Assembly: GCF_019059575.1 (NCBI RefSeq)
Contig: NW_024881625.1
Coordinates: 930,001-994,000 of the forward strand
DNA length: 64,000 nt
Direction: 5' to 3'
Origin: Amphibalanus amphitrite
Lineage: Eukaryota > Arthropoda > Thecostraca > Balanomorpha > Balanidae
This document shows positions 23,163 to 34,057 of the stretch, piece by piece. The notes below the pieces were generated by a model. It saw only the letters and a list, made by a program, of their open reading frames with translations, was not told the origin of the DNA and did no database searches. Numbering within the stretch: position 1 is the stretch's first letter; every line of letters begins with the position of its first letter. Made by a program: the position numbers and the translations under genes.

Positions 23163-25940
23163 CGTAACCGGACAAATCTTCGTATGGCATTTCTTCGTCG
23201 CGCAATATTTCGTCCGCATTTCTTCGTCCGCAAATCTTCGTCGGCGCATTTATTCGTGTCGCATTACTTCGTCTCGCATTTCTTCGTACGTGCAAAAATT
23301 CGTAGCGCATTTCTTCGTATCCGCATTTCTTCGTCGGCGCATTTCTTCGTCAAGCATTTTTTCGTCCACGCATTTCTTCGTCTACGCAAATCTTCGTCCG
23401 CATTTCTTCGTCCACGCAAATCTTCGTCTGCGCAAATCTTCGTCCGCAAATCTTCGTCTCCGCAAATCTTCGTCCGCAAATCTTCGTCCGCATTTTTTCG
23501 TCCACGCATTTCTTCGTCTACGCAAATCTTCGTCCGCATTTCTTCGTCCACGCAAATCTTCGTCCCCGCAAATCTTCGTCCGCAAATCTTCGTCCGCAAC
23601 TCTTCGTCCGCAAATCTTCGTCCGCAAATTTTCGTCCGCATTTTTCGTCCACGCATTTCTTCGTCCAATCAAATCTTCGTCCGCAAATCTTCGTCCGCAA
23701 ATCTTTGTCTGCGCTATCTTCGTCTCCGCAAACACTCGTCCACAAATGTGGTTCAATAAAAGCATGAAGAAATATCAGACAGTCAAGTGAATGACGAATT
23801 TGATGCATGGAATGGATGATCGAAACTTTTGAAGTCAGGTAGATGAGGTCAGTCAGGTGTTAAGCTATTGTATTTGGAGCCGACAATTGTAACATTCCAT
23901 ATCATTTGTGTCCCGGACATTCTTCTTTTTTTTCGCGGTCGTTGAACGACAATATAAGCTCTTGTACCCTCGCCGGCATAGGCGGCGGAACGGGGAGGGC
24001 AACGGGGCACCGTTCCCCTCTTTAATTTTGGCCTTTTAACAATAGCCCTATGGGCGTTGCATGGAAAGCATATTGGACCAAAAGTCGGCAGTGCCGTGCC
24101 CCCCTTAATTGAAGATGTTCCGCCGCTACTGCCCGCCGGACCTATTTGTTTTCTACGGTACACGCCGGCCGAGGGGGCGGGTACGACCCCCCCCCCCATC
24201 GCCGTTTCGCCACTGGTGGAGTTAGCGCGTCCCGGAAAAAAAAACGAGCGTGTGCGCCGTTACGAGCCGCAGAGATTAATACCCGATTTTAAGGCCTTCT
24301 AGGTCAGGGGTCGGCATACGGCCCGCGGGCCGGATCCGGCCAGGTGGGTGACGGTTGGATCCGGCCCGCGACCATCTGACGTCCGGCCCGCGGCTGGTAT
24401 CAGCGACTTACATCGTGTTCCGGCCCGCCCCCCCCCCCCACACACACACCGCCTGGAAGGTTAAGCGAGTAGACCACGTGAAGCCGCCAAGTGCACGCAG
24501 CTGCAGCAGTCGTTGATGCTGCGCGCAAAAGCTGCTGACCAAATCTTACCGTTGCAAGTTTTGTCTAGAAGTAGAATTAGACAAAAACACCCGCAAATGG
24601 TGTTTATAAACTCATGAAGTGTGCGAAGGAAGAACTGTTGTGCCAAAGCACATTTGAGTCACTTTTATATCGGAGTCGATTTATGAAGGAACCGGGGGCC
24701 GGAACACGATGTAAGTCGCTGATACCAGCCGCGGGCCGGACGTCAGCTGGTTGCGGGCCGGATCCAACCGTCACCCACCTGGCCGGATCCGGCCCGCGGG
24801 CCGTATGCCGACCGCTGACCTAGAAGGCCTTAAAATCGGGTATTAATCTCTGCGGCTCGTAACGGCGCACACGCTCGTATTTTTTCCGCGACGCGCTAGC
24901 TCCACCAGTGGCGAAACGGCGATGGGGGGGGGGGGGGGGTCGTACCCGCCCCCTCGGCCGGCGTGTACCGTAGAAAACAAATAGGTCCGGCGGGCAGTAG
25001 CGGCGGAACATCTTCAATTAAGGGGGGCACGTCACTGCCGAGTGCCGACTTTTGGTCCAATATGCTTTCCATGCAACGCCCATAGGGCTACTGGCCTGCT
25101 GTTAAAAGGCCAAAATTAAAGAGGGGAACGGTGCCCCGGTGCCCTCCCCGTTCCGCCGCCTATGCCGGCGAGGGTACAAGAGATTATATTGTCATTCAAC
25201 GACCGCAAAAAAAGAATGTCCGGGACACAAATGAGGAATGTTACGATTGTCGGCTCCCAAATACAATAGCTTCACCTGACTGACCTCATCTACCTGTCTT
25301 CAAAAGTTTTGATTATCCATTCCTTGCATTAAATTCGTCATTCACTTGACTGTCTGATATTTCTTCATGGTTTTATTGAACCACATTTGTGGACGAATGT
25401 TTGCGGAGACGAAGATAGCGCAGACAAAGATTTGCGGACGAAGATTTGCGGACGAAGATTTGATTGGACGAAGAAATGCGTGGACGAAAAATGCGGACGA
25501 AGATTTGCGGACGAAGATTTGCGGACGAAGATTTGCGGGGACGAAGATTTGCGTGGACGAAGAAATGCGGACGAAGATTTGCGTAGACGAAGAAATGCGT
25601 GGACGAAAAAATGCGGACGAAGATTTGCGGACGAAGATTTGCGGAGACGAAGATTTGCGGACGAAGATTTGCGCAGACGAAGATTTGCGTGGACGAAGAA
25701 ATGCGGACGAAGATTTGCGTAGACGAAGAAATGCGTGGACGAAAAAATGCTTGACGAAGAAATGCGCCGACGAAGAAATGCGGATACGAAGAAATGCGCT
25801 ACGAATTTTTGCACCTACGAAGAAATGCGAGACGAAGTAATGCGACACGAATAAATGCGCCGACGAAGATTTGCGGACGAAGAAATGCGGACGAAGAATT
25901 GCGCGACGAAGAAATGCCATACGAAGATTTGTCCTGGAAT
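23163..25940. mobile_element. Foldback element: 2.8-kb palindrome with tandem-repeat arms
   Basis: The left arm runs inward from GGACAAATCTTCGTATGGC (23170) and the right arm outward to GAAGATTTGTCC (25934), reverse complements over at least 1.1 kb each. The outer ~560 bp of each arm is an array of 14-16-bp units, CGTC-CGCAAATCTT or CGTCCACGCATTTCTT. The inner part is single-copy-like, and the centre is a small inverted pair of GGCCCGCGGGCC-rich termini around a ~250-bp unpaired core. CCGTGGCGCT occurs just outside both ends (23153-23162, 25941-25950), a candidate 9-10-bp target duplication. Drosophila FB elements show the same architecture and make 9-bp duplications. The arms have diverged by indels, so this is not an assembly mirror image. 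Long open frames in the arrays are repeat artefacts. Confidence 0.85.
24305..24817. mobile_element. hAT-like terminal sequences forming the centre of the foldback
   Basis: The left end is CAGGGGTCGGCATACGGCCC and the right end is its inverse with one change in the last bases (CCGACCGCTG). Ends of the type CAGGGGTCGGCA...GGCCCGCGGGCC are familiar from hAT-family elements. The flanking bases are inverted (TTCTAGGT and ACCTAGAA) rather than directly repeated, because the palindrome continues outward, so no normal 8-bp duplication exists. The core at 24440-24690 has no recognisable transposase. Confidence 0.5.
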
Positions 25941-26617
25941 CCGTGGCGCTAGTTATCTGTCGAAGGTAAGGGTGAAAGATGGATATAATGGCCATGGAAC
26001 GCTATTTTAGGATTATTGGCGAATAGCAAGAATATAGTTTTGGTGGTTTGAAATTGTTTTTCCTCAGTGATTGGCTTGATTCTCATTTTGCGGCATAAGC
26101 GGCTGTTTGGTTACATTGCATTTTTTATGATTGTGTAATTATTATGATTATGTTCCTCCAAAGTAGGCATCACATATCAATCTCAAAGGCAGATCATCTT
26201 CTTTTCATGCCTATAATTTTCTTCAAGAATATTAATAAAAAATATTCCATTTACCCCTGCGTATCATATATCCCATGGAGCTGCCGGTGGAAGTAGGCAT
26301 GCAATGTGACCTAGCATTGGCGATGTGGTTAATTAGCTTTAAAGTACTATGGAATGCTAAAGGTCATCATTTAGAATGGTTTTCAAAACATTCCACTAGG
26401 AAATATTCATTGAAACCTGAAAATTACTTACAAAATGTAAATGTATAGCCACGTCTCAAGAGCATTCAGCCGTCTTCTCAGTAAATATATAATGAAACAT
26501 AATCTTACCTGACCTAGCCTTACCTACAACCTACAACGTACGGCATTGGTAAAGCTGGCATCACTGTCAGCGTATATTAGTTTGGTAGGTTGTGGGTAGG
26601 TAGGTTGCAGGTCAGTA

Positions 26618-26904
26618 CAGGCGCGGATACAGGGGGGGGGGGGCCATTTGGACCCTCCACCCTTGGCCGATTTTTTTCAAAAATGAAATAAAAAGTTAAA
26701 AAGCTGAAAAGGGGGCCTCCTGAAAATAAAGTGGCTATTCATGTTGAGATGTTGCCTGAACAGCTAGGTAAGCTCAATAGATGCAGTTTTTTTTTTGGGG
26801 GGGGGCCCAACAAGTGGGAAGATGGGGCCTCCAACAGGTGGGATTATGGGGGCCTCCTGGTTTCTAATGGCCCCTCCCTTGGAGATTTTCTGGATCCGCC
26901 CCTG
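26618..26904. mobile_element. hAT-type MITE, 287 bp
   Basis: The termini CAGGCGCGGATACAG and CTGGATCCGCCCCTG are imperfect inverted repeats. GGTCAGTA is directly repeated on both sides (26610-26617, 26905-26912), the 8-bp target duplication expected of hAT elements. The interior is short, contains poly-G and poly-T runs and does not code. Confidence 0.85.
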
Positions 26905-27422
26905 GGTCAGTAGGTAAGGTTAGGTTAGGTTAGATTGTTTTTAAGATTCCTTTTATCTACACATTTACCGGTTAGCGCTGACGGTGACACCAGCTTTACC
27001 GATACCCAACCTACCACCTACAACCTACAACCTAAAACCTACATTCAATGGTGGCGGGTGGTGATAATTGTTATACCTATATGATAATACTGGAGATGAA
27101 TACCATACAGATTAGCTGGTATCCATGACACACTTTCTTAAGAAGAAGGTCTTCTATTAAATCATGTCTATTTTATAGGAATGAAATGATTTTTGTTGTA
27201 GTCACATTCCCTACTCTGACCATCATGTCTGATTATTTCCAGTTACCACTGACAATGCCCAAATCAAGAACAACAAAGGCCCAAAGGTGGCTGTTTGGTA
27301 GTGCGCAAAGCTGCTGGTAAGTGGCATCAAAGGATAGGATGTTGTTGTTGTTATGGGTTAGGGCGCGTAGCAACTTGGCTCTTGCGTCCAACATCAAAGG
27401 ATAGGATGTGCTTTGTTATTTC

Positions 27423-27648
27423 CAGGCACGTAGCCAGGATTTTGCTCAGGGGGGGGGGGGGGGCGGTCACAGGTTGTGGCCTAGTGTTGTACCCCCTCCA
27501 AAAAAGGAAAATTTCTCTGATTAGGCCCACTATTTTGGGGGTGTGTCACAGCTGTTTTTATTTTTAAAAAAAATCGCCATCACCGAGGGGGGAAGGGGCA
27601 CGAGGGCATGGCTCCCGTGCCCCTCCCCCCTCCTTGGTTACGTCCTTG
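27423..27648. mobile_element. hAT-type MITE, 226 bp
   Basis: The termini CAGGCACGTAGCCAGG and CCTTGGTTACGTCCTTG are imperfect inverted repeats. GTTATTTC is directly repeated immediately outside (27415-27422, 27649-27656), an 8-bp target duplication. The interior has a long poly-G run and no coding potential. Confidence 0.85.
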
Positions 27649-28261
27649 GTTATTTCTGAGAGTTTGGATATCACAAAGCTTTAAATATAAATTAGGATGT
27701 AATAAGAAGCTTTCAGCATTGCACCTTTCCAGACACTGATAATTCATTTGTCTTTATTGTTTCAAAAGTCAATTTTCAACACAAAAAAAGTTGAAATTAT
27801 TAACTCAAATAATTGCAAATATATACTTTGGTAATTTGCCTTTCGCATCACTATCAACAAAATAATCAAGGGTGACTAAATATGAAATGTTCCTGCATGA
27901 TCTTCATCGTGAACAATTGTCAAGGTATGATGTTTGCGTGTTGAAATGTTATAAAGAACTTATGTTATAAAAACACAACTTGTGAAATTGTGTCTTTCCA
28001 TATTATTCTGCAAGTAAGCCTTGGAAGGTAGAGACACTATTCCGTCCTACAGAAGCCATTTAGAAATGTGTGACATGTTCAGCACTTTGAGTCAGTCGGT
28101 GCCCGGACCTCAGTCGGCTGTATGACCGTCTCCTCGTCCTCTTTTGTCGGCTCCGCCCCGTGCTGTTCTATAAGGGTGTCTGACCCGCTGCCGCTATCCC
28201 CACTGTGAGGTCTGACCCGCCGCGCGCTGTCACCACTGTCGGCCCTCTGTGTGCGCGGCAG

Positions 28262-29037
28262 GTGGTGGTGGACGTCTCTGCCCTGACGCGCGGCGTGCGT
28301 CTGCTCAGTGTGGAGGTGCCGCTGACAGCGGTGCCGGCCGGACCGGCTGCCTCTCCGGCGGCCGACATTGAGCGCGGCACGTGTCCGCCGCCGTTCGGGC
28401 CGCTGCAGCTGCTGCAGTCGGCGGCGCAGCTGTCCGTCTCCGTGTCGCTGGCCGTGCCGCTGGACCTGCTGCCGCGGCCGGCGCCGGCGCGCTGCGCCTA
28501 CGGCCGCCTGCTGGCCGTCGTCTCGCAGCGCGGCCTGCAGCGCAGCGGCGTGCTGCAGCTCATCCAGCAGCTCAACGAGCCGCCCAGCCCGGCGGCGGCC
28601 GAGGGCGCCGCGCCGCGCCGGCCCGGCGACGTCAGCACACCTGGCATCAGCGGCTTCTGCCTGGCCGACCGTCAGCTGCACCTGCTGTTCGCCGAGGGGC
28701 GCGCCGACGCCGAGCTGGAACAGACGGCGGCCGCGCCGCGCGCTCTGCCGCGCCGCGACGCTCGACTCTGCCACCATTCGGGCCTACTGTTTAGGGAGCG
28801 CCTGTACCCGCGCCAGCCGGCCGCGTTCCGCGTGCTCGAGGACCGCCCGCTACGCGCCCAGCTGCTCGACACCCGCCTCTACACGTTACAGAAACAGGAG
28901 CCGGCGCGCGCCGTCCGCGCCATCAGAGAGTGCTTCCGCACGCAGTGGCTGTCGGAAAATGAACCTGCTTCCCAACGAGGCCGGCCTGCAACAACTGCTG
29001 GCCGGCTGTTGGCCGAAAAAAACGCCTTCAACCGGAT
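28262..29037 (+). CDS. Exon(s) of an unassigned gene, possibly CFAP92-like; apparent frameshift
   Basis: A GC-rich open frame starts directly after an acceptor (TGTGCGCGGCAG, ending 28261) and reads VVVDVSALTRGVRLLSVEV. It continues for about 230 codons, far longer than chance and with coding-like composition. The later part contains GISGFCLADRQLHLLFAEG, SGLLFRERLYP and LLDTRLYTLQKQEPARAVRA. From memory of the family this layout resembles the C-terminal part of cilia-associated CFAP92/KIAA1257-type proteins, but that is a weak assignment. Near 28955-28960 the plausible continuation NLLPNEAGLQQLLAG lies in the next frame, so there is either a one-base indel, a sequence error or gene decay. A GTCAGT donor follows at 29038. 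Upstream exons were not found. Confidence 0.5.
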
Positions 29038-30497
29038 GTCAGTTGTCAAATCAACGCGTATTAATGCATTCACTAGGATGGGCTTACGTAAAGCTGTAGA
29101 ATTGCAAATATATAATGGCACTGTTTTTGATCCGTTCGGTATGCATTGGTATCATATGATCTCTCATTCACAGACGATCAGCTGCGAAGACCCAGATCCG
29201 TAGTAGAGGGCTCATCGAGTCCGGGTCCAGCTCCCCATACTTCCTCCACTTTGGAAACACCGCAGCGCAGATCACAGTTATACATAATATTTAGTTTTCA
29301 TTCACTTCATAACCGAAGGTTGTTTGATAGGTGATATGCTGCTTGAGTTGCACCCCGGTATATCAATACGAAGCTTCCGTCCCTGCCACATACCAGTGAA
29401 GGAGGCGGCGGCGGCGGCGGCCGGGGCCGGGCTGCCCTGCCCACCGACACAGTCTGTGAAATGCCCCAACAACCTTTAAAATTCAACAGGCTTCATAAAT
29501 GTTTTTTTGCACCATATTTTCTCGCGTATATGAAAGCTCTAAAATGTACAATATTCCTTTCAGCCACAAGCGATATAAAAGCTCTACAAAACGTCATGTC
29601 TCTGTGTGCAAGAAAGACACATATATTGTGTATAATCGAGCGTACATGATCTGCAGCGCTGCGGAGGGCTGCTCGGTTGCCGCTTTTTACCAGTCGGCTC
29701 TAGGTCGGACATATGGGTAAACAAAATGGAATAGTAATATTAAACAATGCTACCTGCTGATGCTACTGGGCCTCTCATTGGTGAAGAACTGGCAGCCAGC
29801 CAGCGTGTTTTTGTGAGAACTGTTTTAACAGCAGCAACCGAACGGCTCTCGGGCCAGCGACCAGTGAGCGTAGACAGCACAGCGCTCCGTTAGGCATCGG
29901 CGGGCAAGCACGCATTAGCTGTGGACGGACCGGCCGCCCGAACATATTTGTCGGTATCGAAAGTATCGTGAACCAAATGACTGCTAGCGAAAAAAGGACT
30001 GCCTCTCGTATCCATGAAAACATGTGTTCTACAAAAGTACATAATTGCTTAGTTGTCGCCAGTCACTCATTGCACCATGGCGTCAGTGTGGGGCCGCGCC
30101 CCGAATCATCTCAATCGCCAGGCAAAGCATCTCAATCGACAGGCACATGGTAGTCCAGCTACGAATCCGAGCCGCGGCATCCCGTCTATGTATCTACATT
30201 ACACCACAATCGAACACTGTCGGGCCACCCGAGACAGCAGTCTCCAATGTAACATCAAAACCCGCCACTCGTCTAATATCAGAAAAATGAGCATTGAGTA
30301 CCTACCGAATATCGACTACAGAAGATTACAATGGGGTGCAGATCTAGCAAGAGTGTCGCGGTTCGTCTCGGCACGGCTTACAGGCCGCCGAGCCCGCGCA
30401 GGTGACCGCCAGCTCCACCTGTTCCACCTCCGGCGCGGAAGCTCGATCACAAGACTGACCTCAGTCGGCGCTCTGTGCTCGGCACAGGGCGACCGGG
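29038..30497. other. Intergenic or intronic, nothing firm
   Basis: An alanine-coding (GGC)n run lies at 29402-29425, and unassigned short open frames occur up to 30500. GC-rich sequence at 30340-30490 may be the 3' UTR of the minus-strand gene ending at 30498. No RNA gene or transposon end was recognised. Confidence 0.4.
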
Positions 30498-31477
30498 TCA
30501 GGAGCGGGCCGCTGCCGCCAGGGCCGCGGCCACCAGCCACGCGGCACCGGCCGCCACCACCCGCTCAGCCCAGATGCGCGCCACGGCGTCATTGGGGCTT
30601 CCCTGAGCAGGATCGAACCAGAGCTGCATGCACGGCTCCGTATCCGCCGTGAACTTCCACGAGTGATCCCACACCTGAAAAAGGCGCACGGTTTGCGTCA
30701 CAGCTCGGCTCACTTTCACAGTCCACGCACCGGCAGCAATTAAGGGCTACTTAGATAGTGTGCTAATAGAGCGCAATCACTTAGCTTAATCCATATAGTC
30801 AACCATGAATTGTTAATTACGAGCGAGCGAGCGAAGCGAAGTCTTTTCAATATCACGGAAAAAGCTCAGTATGAGCGGCCCGACCCGGCCCGGCCTGTAA
30901 CGCTTTTGAGAGGCTTATATCTCAGCTACCGCTGGACCGATTGGCCTGCGGTCTTTTTTTTTGTTGGCTAGCCCTATTCCCTCTACCCCGTAATTGACTA
31001 CTCTTGATACATTACAGGGACCGTCGTGGCACGTGCCACGTGAAAAGTCAAGGGTGTTATTTGTCAAAAGTTGCAAAAGAAGTGATTTTGAGAGGCTCAT
31101 CTCAGCAGCCGCTTGGGCGGTCTTGCGGTAAATTTTGTAGGGTAGCTGCACCCCTTCAACCAAAGGTCGGATGCTCTTGATCTATGTGAGTGACCCCCAC
31201 TGCACGTGCAAAATGCAAAAAGAAGAGGTGCCGAATTTGTTCCCATTTCAATAACTCTGTAATTACTGGGGCGATTTAGCTGAAACTTGGCATACAGGTA
31301 GGCAGTAGGCACCCACCAGGCAATGCATTCCCATATGTTGCGGTTAGGGTGCTACTGCTTACTGTATTATGTGTAAAATAAAGGACGCTTGAATCTTACC
31401 TGAGTGATGTCCATTTCTTGATCACTTTCATCTGTGGGTGACCGAGCAGCGACAGCAACCCAAGGCGTATACGGAAT
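30498..31477 (-). CDS. Last two exons of an unassigned membrane-anchored protein
   Basis: Two minus-strand exons join cleanly. Exon 31477-31400 (78 nt, acceptor ATTTTTTACAG, donor GTAAG) encodes IPYTPWVAVAARSPTDESDQ plus EMDITQ. Exon 30674-30498 (acceptor GCCTTTTTCAG) encodes VWDHSWKFTADTEPCMQLWF, then DPAQGSPNDAVARIWAERV, a hydrophobic alanine/valine/leucine segment of about 20 residues, and a stop. Both boundaries are phase 0. The C-terminal hydrophobic stretch with a tiny tail looks like a type I or tail-anchored membrane segment. I do not recognise the family. Upstream exons beyond 31500 were not found. Confidence 0.55.
30880..31290. repeat. Diverged repeat pair in the intron of the minus-strand gene
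   Basis: Two related segments, each beginning TTTTGAGAGGCT and containing CTCAGC..CCGCT and TTGCGGT or CTGCGGT, start near 30904 and 31086. They are preceded by a short GAGC-type microsatellite (30820-30840). They look like an old tandem duplication or two copies of one dispersed repeat. Confidence 0.5.
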
Positions 31478-32063
31478 CTGTAAAAAATCAGCACACCGTT
31501 ACCACATGTTTTAATAAAACTTACCTATAGGGAGGTAGCATAAAATACAGATCAAAACAATAACATACAAACATACAGATATTCGGTTAGGTTGAAATGG
31601 CTAAAAAATATAAAAAATAAGGGCAAGGTACTAGGGCTGTAAAGCTGTAAGGGCTCGGTACTAGTAATAATTTTTGGCTAAAAATATCACAAATAAAGAC
31701 TCTGCACTAAAGCTGTAATGTCTGGTACTAGGAATAACTTTAGAGTGAAGTGTTACAAAAACAATATTCAAAGTCTTTTGATAACTTTGCAGGCATTTTT
31801 ATCACTTTTAAAAAATAACTTACATTCTGATCCGGCACAGCACTGTTCTTTAGACGCAAACGTTTTTGACTGTGCTTATCATGGTGCGCACTTCTTGTTA
31901 AGTTTAAGTGGTCATGTGGTCTTGGCTCATTGGTCATGCCACACACCCTCATCCACTTTTCTCTGTACTTCTTTTTTTAGCGGGAACCTAAAAGTAAAAA
32001 AGGGTCAACACATGCTTAGTCCATGCAACACATACTCTGTGTATTAAGCTGAATAGCTCCACT

Positions 32064-32182
32064 GAGCCCAGTTTCACCAAGTGCAGCAAACTTAATTTTG
32101 GGGTAGTTTTTGTAGTTAAGTAGTGGGGTAGTTTGGTAGTTTACCCCAAATTGAGTTTACCGCACTTGGTGAAACTGGGCTC
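32064..32182. mobile_element. Small MITE-like hairpin, 119 bp
   Basis: GAGCCCAGTTTCACCAAGTG at 32064 has its perfect inverse ending at 32182 (21-bp arms). Inner sequence is A+T/G rich (GGGGTAGTTT repeats) and noncoding. No target duplication was obvious. Confidence 0.75.
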
Positions 32183-32729
32183 TGGTGAGTTTCCTTTTCT
32201 TGTCAGCACATAAGTGAAAGAAAACTGTGTAGACAAGAGATGAACCAAACCCCCATGGAAAGGTAGGTGTTACCACAACCAGGAAATGGGATTTGAAGGG
32301 CTGGATAAATGTGTCTGAGTTCTGCCTTTCAGCCAGACTGGAAAACATCCATACACTACGCCGGATGCCCGTGAGCCCCTCATGCGCCAAAATTTGAAGC
32401 AAGCAATTTTGAGCTGAAATTCCAGTGCATGATTTCCACTGAAAGTTGGGTGCCTGTTTGCACCAAAATTAAGCCACTTTTACATAAAGCACATGTGCAT
32501 ATCTACCGACCAAGGCTATATCAACCAGACAGATCGTTCCGGGGCCTCGGAGTCAGACGCTCTTCCCTTTCTGAGCGTCTGAATTAGTTAATGTTCCCAT
32601 GAAAACCCAATACCACAATTTGTGTGGCACACTGTAGAATCTTAAGGTGAAACAAGGCCCAGGCCGGAAGTTTCGACTCTCTTCAGACCTGCCAGCGCCC
32701 GCAGGGCAAGTCTGCTGCTAGATTGACCA

Positions 32730-34057
32730 CAGTCGGGCACACTGTGGTATTTCCGATCCATTTATGGAAACGTTTCCATTTTTGGAACAATGTTCCAAAA
32801 ATGGATACGCCGTTTCCAAAAATAGAAACGATCTGTTCCATAAATGGAGACGCTGTGTGCATCGCTACCTTTAAAGCAAACTGGGCATTGATTGGTGCAA
32901 TTTGGCATGCGCAGGATGCCACCAATCGACAGCCAGCATTCTAGTTTATGTTCCTGTTCTCCGACTTTCCGATCAGAAAACCGGAAGTTGACGAACGAGG
33001 CGATGCTTATAACATGTTGATGTGATAAAAAATTCACATGTTTTTCTAATCGAAATTAATAACATTTATGAATGTTTTGAACAAAAAATAACGTTTTTAA
33101 CAGACTACTGAAAGACTGACCCATTAATTGGAACAACCACATCACCGGGAACTTCAGTTTTTCATTCATTTTCACGCTCCGTTTTCCGGTGTACCAGCGG
33201 CCTGGTGGTCGTCCATCTTTGATTAAATCGCATGAAAGTTGTTGCAAAGCCCTATTTGGAGACTCAAGTGGGCATTTTATGATATTTCACATGTGCTGAA
33301 TATGATCGAAGGCTCGGATCAACGTAAATCTCCGTGCAAATACGTAAAAAGCAGGATGGAAATAAGGTCTTCACCGTCGTCACACCAAATACCGTTGTAT
33401 TCTGACGATGAATTTATTCATTCTAGCTCATGTGTAACATTTATATTAATTTTATATATTGAAATGATATCTACGCTTTATGTATTGCCCACTTTGGACC
33501 ACATCTGTCCAGTAGTTTCTGGGAAATCTTAGTTTTAGTTGACTTTTGAATGTGCTCAAGTTGCGGCGCGTAAGGTATTATTATCGAACCCGACGTCCAA
33601 GGTAACTGCCGAGAGCCGAGATGCTAAACCAGTCCCAAAACATCAAAGTTTCAGTTGCATGTGAATTTTAAAAACACATTTAAGCTAAGTTTGCACACAT
33701 TTGAACTTCAGCGTTTCTATTTTTGGAACATCGGCGTTTCCATTTTTGGAAACTAAGTTTCCATAAATGGATACGATTCAGGAGCATTTTAAAGACGTGA
33801 ATTTTAATGTATACGACAGCTTTCCATGCAAGAAGACAAGTGCTTTTGGTGTATCTGAGCTTGTTTTACGCGAAACAGTTGTTATACATCGAATCCAGCC
33901 ACCCTAGGCAAGAAAATATGTGCGGAGATGTTAGCGTTTCTATTTATGGAACGAGCGTTTCCATTTTTGGAACAGAATAGTAGTCAAAATTGGAAACGTT
34001 TCCAATAATAGAAACGTCTCCATAAATGAATCGGAGATACCACAGTGCGCCCGACTG
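32730..34057. mobile_element. 1.3-kb DNA transposon, CAGTC ends, 4-bp target duplication (element B)
   Basis: The ends CAGTCGGGCACACTGTGGTA and its inverse (TACCACAGTGCGCCCGACTG) are imperfect terminal repeats. ACCA lies directly outside both (32726-32729, 34058-34061). Inside both ends the motif GTTTCCAAAAATAGAAAC and variants (GTTCCATAAATGGAGACG and similar) recur in both orientations, at 32759-32851 and 33709-34023. The interior open frames are short and unassigned, so the element is probably non-autonomous. It shares end structure and motif with element C and, more distantly, with element A. Confidence 0.88.

Noticed and set aside
23170..23730. CRISPR-like appearance of short repeated units
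   Set aside because: Units are contiguous with no spacers, are variable in length, sit in a eukaryotic foldback element and are mirrored in the other arm.
23133..23790. Long open frames of 200+ codons in two frames (and mirrored at 25342-25995), rich in FFVRKSSSANLRP repeats
   Set aside because: They are translations of the 14-16-bp tandem repeat in the foldback arms; several frames on both strands are open at once and there is no domain.
28079..28777. 232-codon antisense frame opposite the 28.3-kb exon
   Set aside because: Gln/Arg/Ala-rich shadow of the plus-strand exon, which has an acceptor and protein-like segments.
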